NCBI GenBank assembly: GCA_947624425.1
Contig: CANQKG010000050.1
Location: 1 to 8,735, forward strand
Direction of reading: 5' to 3'
DNA: 8,735 bases
Source: an uncultured Clostridia bacterium
Lineage (GTDB): Bacteria > Bacillota > Clostridia > Oscillospirales > Ruminococcaceae
A model generated the notes under the pieces. That model did not search any database. It saw nothing but the letters and a program-made list of their open reading frames with translations, and was not told the DNA's origin. Made by a program: the position numbers and the translations under genes. This document shows, piece after piece, positions 6,727 to 8,735 of the stretch (the first letter of the stretch is position 1; every line of letters starts with the position of its first letter).

Positions 6727-7347
6727 TTATTTGCCGGATTTCTTTCGGGCGGGGGTATCAAAGCTCGGATTGAACGCATAGAAGTTCTTGCTGTCCAGAT
6801 GATCCTGCACGATCCTGAGCGCTTCGCCGAACCGCTGATAGTGTACGATCTCCCGCTCCCGCAGGAACTTGATGGCATCCCGCACATCGGGATCGTCCGC
6901 CAGCCGCAGGATATTGTCATAGGTCAGCCGCGCTTTCTGCTCGGCAGCCAGGTCCTCATTGAGATCGGCGATTACATCGCCGGTGGACTGGAAGGTTTTA
7001 GCACTAAACGGCACGCCGCTTGCATCGACCGGGTAAAGACCGGTGGTATGATCCACAAAATAGGACGCAAATCCGCTCTTTTTGATCTCGTCGATCGACA
7101 GATCGCGGGTCAACTGATAGATGACCGAGCAGACCATCTCAATATGGGAAAGCTCCTCGGTGCCGACGTCGGTCAAAATCGCCTTGACCTCGGGATAGGG
7201 CGCGGCAAACCGCTGGGACAGATAGCGGGTCGCAGCGCCCAGCTCGCCGTCCGGGCCGCCGAACTGGGATACGATCACCTTCGCCAACGCGGCGTTCGGG
7301 CGGTCGATCTTGACCGGATGCTCCAGCTTTTTCTCATAGACAAACAT
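6727..7347 (-). CDS. cotJC: Spore coat manganese catalase CotJC
   Basis: CotJC is a spore-associated dimanganese catalase that converts hydrogen peroxide to water and oxygen. The 206-residue product has the four-helix ferritin-like core with all metal ligands in place: E35 in GGPDGELGAATRY, E65 and H68 in GTEELSHIEM, E136 in AAEQKAR, and E166/H169 in REREIVHYQRFGEAL. The first ligand from each pair of helices and both ExxH motifs match known Mn-catalases, so the enzyme should be active. It is shorter than Lactobacillus Mn-catalase because it lacks the long C-terminal extension, as is usual for CotJC; the tail ends in basic residues. The ATG at 7347 follows GGAGGTG overlapping the cotJB stop, three bases away. 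It is the last gene of the cotJABC operon and ends at the shared terminator. Confidence 0.95.
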   Translation of the reverse strand: MFVYEKKLEHPVKIDRPNAALAKVIVSQFGGPDGELGAATRYLSQRFAAPYPEVKAILTDVGTEELSHIEMVCSVIYQLTRDLSIDEIKKSGFASYFVDHTTGLYPVDASGVPFSAKTFQSTGDVIADLNEDLAAEQKARLTYDNILRLADDPDVRDAIKFLREREIVHYQRFGEALRIVQDHLDSKNFYAFNPSFDTPARKKSGK

Positions 7348-7350
7348 ACC

Positions 7351-7602
7351 TTACTTCACCTCCCAAGGCCACGGGTCATTGACCCAGTTCCACTTACCGT
7401 TTACCAGTTCGCCCTGCACCGCCGAGAGCGGTCCGAATTTCTTTACATAGCACTCTCTGGCCTCCGCCGCCAGCTTGCGGTAATGCTCGAAGCACTCGAA
7501 CGCTTTCCCGTCCTCCGGATGGGTGTCGAGATAAAGGTTCAGCTCCACCAGCATAAACTCGTAGGTCTGCACCAGCTTCAGTGCCTTTTCACGATCCGTC
7601 AT
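7351..7602 (-). CDS. cotJB: Spore coat protein CotJB
   Basis: An 83-residue CotJB protein. Family marks are YEFMLVELNLYLDTHPEDGKA (14-34), the KFGPL turn near residues 55-59, and the Trp/Pro-rich end WNWVNDPWPWE (71-81). CotJB belongs to the inner layers of the spore coat and works with CotJA and CotJC, though its biochemical role is not known. The ATG at 7602 overlaps the stop of cotJA by four bases (ATGA), which implies translational coupling, with GAGGCGG just upstream. The length and order match the family fully, and nothing is missing. Confidence 0.95.
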   Translation of the reverse strand: MTDREKALKLVQTYEFMLVELNLYLDTHPEDGKAFECFEHYRKLAAEARECYVKKFGPLSAVQGELVNGKWNWVNDPWPWEVK

Positions 7603-7787
7603 TTGACCGCCTCCTCACCGAGAAACGGTTTATCCAGCTCCTCAAACATCGTGCCGCGGCAAAGCGCGACATCCGCTTCATATATCTTACGGAATTTCTG
7701 GAACGGCACATATGCCATGGCGAGCGGAAGCTCGTCAAGGCAGGCGTCGCATTTCGTGCCGACCGCGATGACTTTCAGATCATCCAT
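7599..7787 (-). CDS. cotJA: Spore coat-associated protein CotJA
   Basis: A 62-residue CotJA protein, the first gene of the operon. The diagnostic block is PLAMAYVPFQKFRKIYEADV (21-40), followed by ALCRGTMFEELDKPF (41-55). Two cysteines (C13, C16) near the N-terminus form a CxxC that could bind metal or crosslink, as does the block around C43 in principle; this is speculation. The ATG at 7787 lies nine bases after AAAGGAGG (complement of 7797-7804). In Bacillus subtilis the cotJ operon is transcribed by SigE in the mother cell. Here I could not find a convincing SigE promoter: a CATAGGAT on the minus strand near 7840-7847 is a weak -10 candidate without a clear -35. A small possible upstream ORF overlaps this start. 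Confidence 0.93.
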   Translation of the reverse strand: MDDLKVIAVGTKCDACLDELPLAMAYVPFQKFRKIYEADVALCRGTMFEELDKPFLGEEAVK

Positions 7788-7821
7788 TCCTGTGATCCTC
7801 CTTTGGATTTGTTCGGAGCAT
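7780..7821 (-). CDS. Possible 13-codon upstream ORF in the cotJ leader
   Basis: On the minus strand AAGGAG (complement of 7829-7834) stands seven bases before an ATG at 7821 that opens a 13-codon frame, MLRTNPKEDHRNG. Its TGA (7780-7782) lies inside the first codons of cotJA, in another frame. The ribosome site is as good as those of real genes nearby. The reading frame also runs through the cotJA ribosome site. GGAGC and GCTCC (7815-7819 and 7828-7832) could fold over this start. It may be a coupling or leader peptide, or chance. Confidence 0.25.
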   Translation of the reverse strand: MLRTNPKEDHRNG

Positions 7822-7869
7822 GATGGCGCTCCTTTTTATCCTATGCGGCGGAAAAATTCCTGCTACCTA

Positions 7870-7898
7870 TTGCAATGCGCAGATAAATGTGGTATCAT
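7870..7898 (+). promoter_or_regulatory. SigA-type promoter of the folT riboswitch transcript
   Basis: TTGCAA (7870-7875) and TATCAT (7893-7898) are spaced by 17 bases. Transcription would begin near 7904-7906, immediately before the first base of riboswitch helix P1, which supports both assignments. Confidence 0.72.
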
Positions 7899-7906
7899 AA
7901 GAAAAA

Positions 7907-8023
7907 AGCAGAGTAGGATATCGTGCGTTGAGCGGGTCATTCCGCTCGCAGTGCCGGCTGAACGGGGAGTTGTCAGCCGGACGAAAGGGCTTTCCTGCGA
8001 TACGGTATCCGCATCCCGCTGCT
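7907..8023 (+). promoter_or_regulatory. Tetrahydrofolate (THF, folE/folT-type) riboswitch aptamer
   Basis: The leader matches the THF-I riboswitch known from Clostridia. P1 is AGCAG (7907-7911) with CTGCT (8019-8023), followed by the conserved GAGTAGG. P2 pairs GGATA (7916-7920) with TATCC (8006-8010). P3 is a perfect 8-bp helix, CCGGCTGA (7954-7961) with TCAGCCGG (7973-7980), and its loop ACGGGGAGTTG resembles the known loop. GGGA of that loop (7965-7968) can pair with TCCC (8014-8017), the expected pseudoknot. An additional hairpin, GAGCGG (7930-7935) with CCGCTC (7942-7947), is inserted between P2 and P3. The gene downstream encodes a folate transporter subunit, which fits THF as ligand. 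The family call is recalled from consensus, not computed. Confidence 0.88.
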
Positions 8024-8027
8024 GCAT

Positions 8028-8075
8028 AGGAAGGCGCGCCTCCTTATGTAGCCGACTGGGTAAGGAGGTATTTTT
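8028..8075 (+). promoter_or_regulatory. Expression platform: Shine-Dalgarno-sequestering hairpin of folT
   Basis: CCTCCTTA (8039-8046) is a perfect complement of TAAGGAGG (8061-8068), the folT ribosome binding site, with a 14-base loop. Folding would block translation. AGGAAGG (8028-8034) can instead pair imperfectly with CCTCCTT (8039-8045) around CGCG and free the site. TTTTT follows at 8071-8075, so the same stem might also act as a weak terminator. Translational control is the more natural reading. Confidence 0.68.
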
Positions 8076-8630
8076 ATGTCTATTTTTGAGTCGTTCCGTC
8101 TGTCCGCCCGTTCCCTTCGTTCCCCGCTCACCCTCTCCATGGTAGGGCTTTTGACCGCCATCTATGTGGTGCTGCAATTTGTGGCGCCTCAGCCAACCGA
8201 ATGGCTGAAGATCACCTTCAGCTTTCTGCCTCTCGCCTTAGCGGGTATGCTGTTCGGCCCCGTTCCGGCGGCTTTGGCAGGCGGAGTGGGCGATATTCTG
8301 CAATATCTCATCAAGCCCACCGGCCCTTATTTTCCCGGCTTTACCCTGTCGGCGATCTTGGGCGGCTTGCTCTACGGGCTGTTCCTCTACCGGCAGCGTC
8401 CCACCGTCGGGCGGCTCTGCCTCTGCCGGTTTGCGGTGGTGCTCCTCCTCAACATCGGTCTGAATTCGGTGTTTTTGCACCTTTTGTACGGCAGTGAGCT
8501 GTTCGTCTGGATGCGGGTGATGAAAAATCTGGCGGTCTTTCCGATTGACGCGGTATTGCTCTGCCTGCTGTTTCGCGTGCTGACACGGGTGATTCCTCGC
8601 CGCCTGCTTGACGACACCCCAAAAATATAG
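8076..8630 (+). CDS. folT: Folate ECF transporter S component FolT
   Basis: A 184-residue integral membrane protein with six hydrophobic segments, of the size and hydropathy of ECF-transporter substrate-binding (S) subunits. FolT binds folate outside the cell and is moved through the membrane by the shared EcfT-EcfAA' energy module, which is not encoded in this window. Visible family marks are LAGGVGDILQYLIKPTGPYF (67-86), PGFTLSAILGGLLYGLF (87-103) and the C-terminal MKNLAVFPIDAVLL (149-162). The ATG at 8076 lies seven bases after TAAGGAGG. The N-terminal stretch before the first helix is short and basic. Expression is controlled by the THF riboswitch directly upstream, which strongly supports folate as substrate. 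The gene is monocistronic or reads into the tRNA gene, whose own promoter lies in the last codons of folT. Confidence 0.92.
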   Translation: MSIFESFRLSARSLRSPLTLSMVGLLTAIYVVLQFVAPQPTEWLKITFSFLPLALAGMLFGPVPAALAGGVGDILQYLIKPTGPYFPGFTLSAILGGLLYGLFLYRQRPTVGRLCLCRFAVVLLLNIGLNSVFLHLLYGSELFVWMRVMKNLAVFPIDAVLLCLLFRVLTRVIPRRLLDDTPKI

Positions 8631-8636
8631 TAAAAT
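8608..8636 (+). promoter_or_regulatory. SigA-type promoter of tRNA-Leu, inside the end of folT
   Basis: TTGACG (8608-8613) and TAAAAT (8631-8636) are spaced by exactly 17 bases. The -35 lies in the codons of folT and the -10 begins one base after its stop. Transcription near 8643 would give a leader of about 17 bases before the tRNA. Confidence 0.68.
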
Positions 8637-8659
8637 ATCTGTGGTATCCCACAGATCCT

Positions 8660-8735
8660 GCCGCTGTGGTGGAATAGGCAGACACAAGGGACTTAAAATC
8701 CCTCGGAGTAAAATCCGTACCGGTTCAAGTCCGGT
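8660..8735 (+). tRNA. tRNA-Leu (anticodon UAA), cut by the window end
   Basis: The 5' acceptor strand GCCGCTG is at 8660-8666. The anticodon arm pairs AGGGA (8687-8691) with TCCCT (8699-8703) around CTTAAAA, giving anticodon TAA at 8694-8696, which reads UUA and by wobble UUG. A long variable arm, CGGA (8704-8707) with TCCG (8714-8717), marks a class II tRNA as expected for leucine. The T arm ACCGG-TTCAAGT-CCGGT ends exactly at 8735. The 3' acceptor strand and discriminator base lie outside the window. Confidence 0.96.

Noticed and set aside
6799..8145. A 448-codon plus-strand frame across the cotJ operon
   Set aside because: It lies opposite three recognised cotJ genes and runs through the folT promoter, the riboswitch and the folT start, so it is a shadow.
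8637..8656. Perfect 8-bp hairpin after folT considered as its terminator
   Set aside because: It is followed by CCTGCC and not by a T-run, and it overlaps the expected start of the tRNA transcript.

Overview
The window reads as chromosomal DNA from a spore-forming Gram-positive bacterium of the Clostridia, most like the Oscillospiraceae/Ruminococcaceae. The evidence is two sets of spore-coat genes (a small-coat-protein pair and a complete cotJABC operon), strong AGGAGG ribosome binding sites, SigA-like promoters with 17-18 bp spacers, a tetrahydrofolate riboswitch before a FolT transporter gene, and a LytTR/GHKL two-component pair next to ABC exporters. GC content looks slightly above half by eye. 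There is no sign of phage, insertion sequence or CRISPR.

Layout from left to right. (1) About 100 unassigned bases containing small inverted repeats. (2) trmO (minus), a tRNA m6t6A37 methyltransferase. (3) A 116-base divergent control region with a SigA-like promoter for trmO and a sporulation-type promoter for two tiny coat genes (plus), which end at a strong terminator. (4) A four-gene plus-strand operon: LytTR response regulator, soluble GHKL histidine kinase, and two full-length ABC exporter half-transporters that very probably form a heterodimer. It ends at an 18-bp hairpin that can work in both directions. (5) The cotJA-cotJB-cotJC operon (minus), converging on that terminator. (6) A divergent control region with a SigA-like promoter, a THF riboswitch and a Shine-Dalgarno-sequestering hairpin, then folT (plus), the substrate-binding subunit of a folate ECF transporter. 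(7) A tRNA-Leu(UAA) gene, cut by the window end, with its own promoter lying over the last codons of folT.

How the genes work together. The two-component pair probably controls the adjacent exporter genes. The kinase has no membrane-spanning sensor, so its signal must come from the cytosol or through a partner, possibly the exporter itself. The coat operons belong to the sporulation programme; CotJC is a manganese catalase with all five metal ligands present. FolT is governed by folate status through the riboswitch. trmO and tRNA-Leu are housekeeping translation genes.

The least described parts are the sensor-less kinase and exporter module, the riboswitch with an extra hairpin that can pair with its own P1/pseudoknot strand, and a possible 13-codon upstream ORF overlapping the cotJA start.
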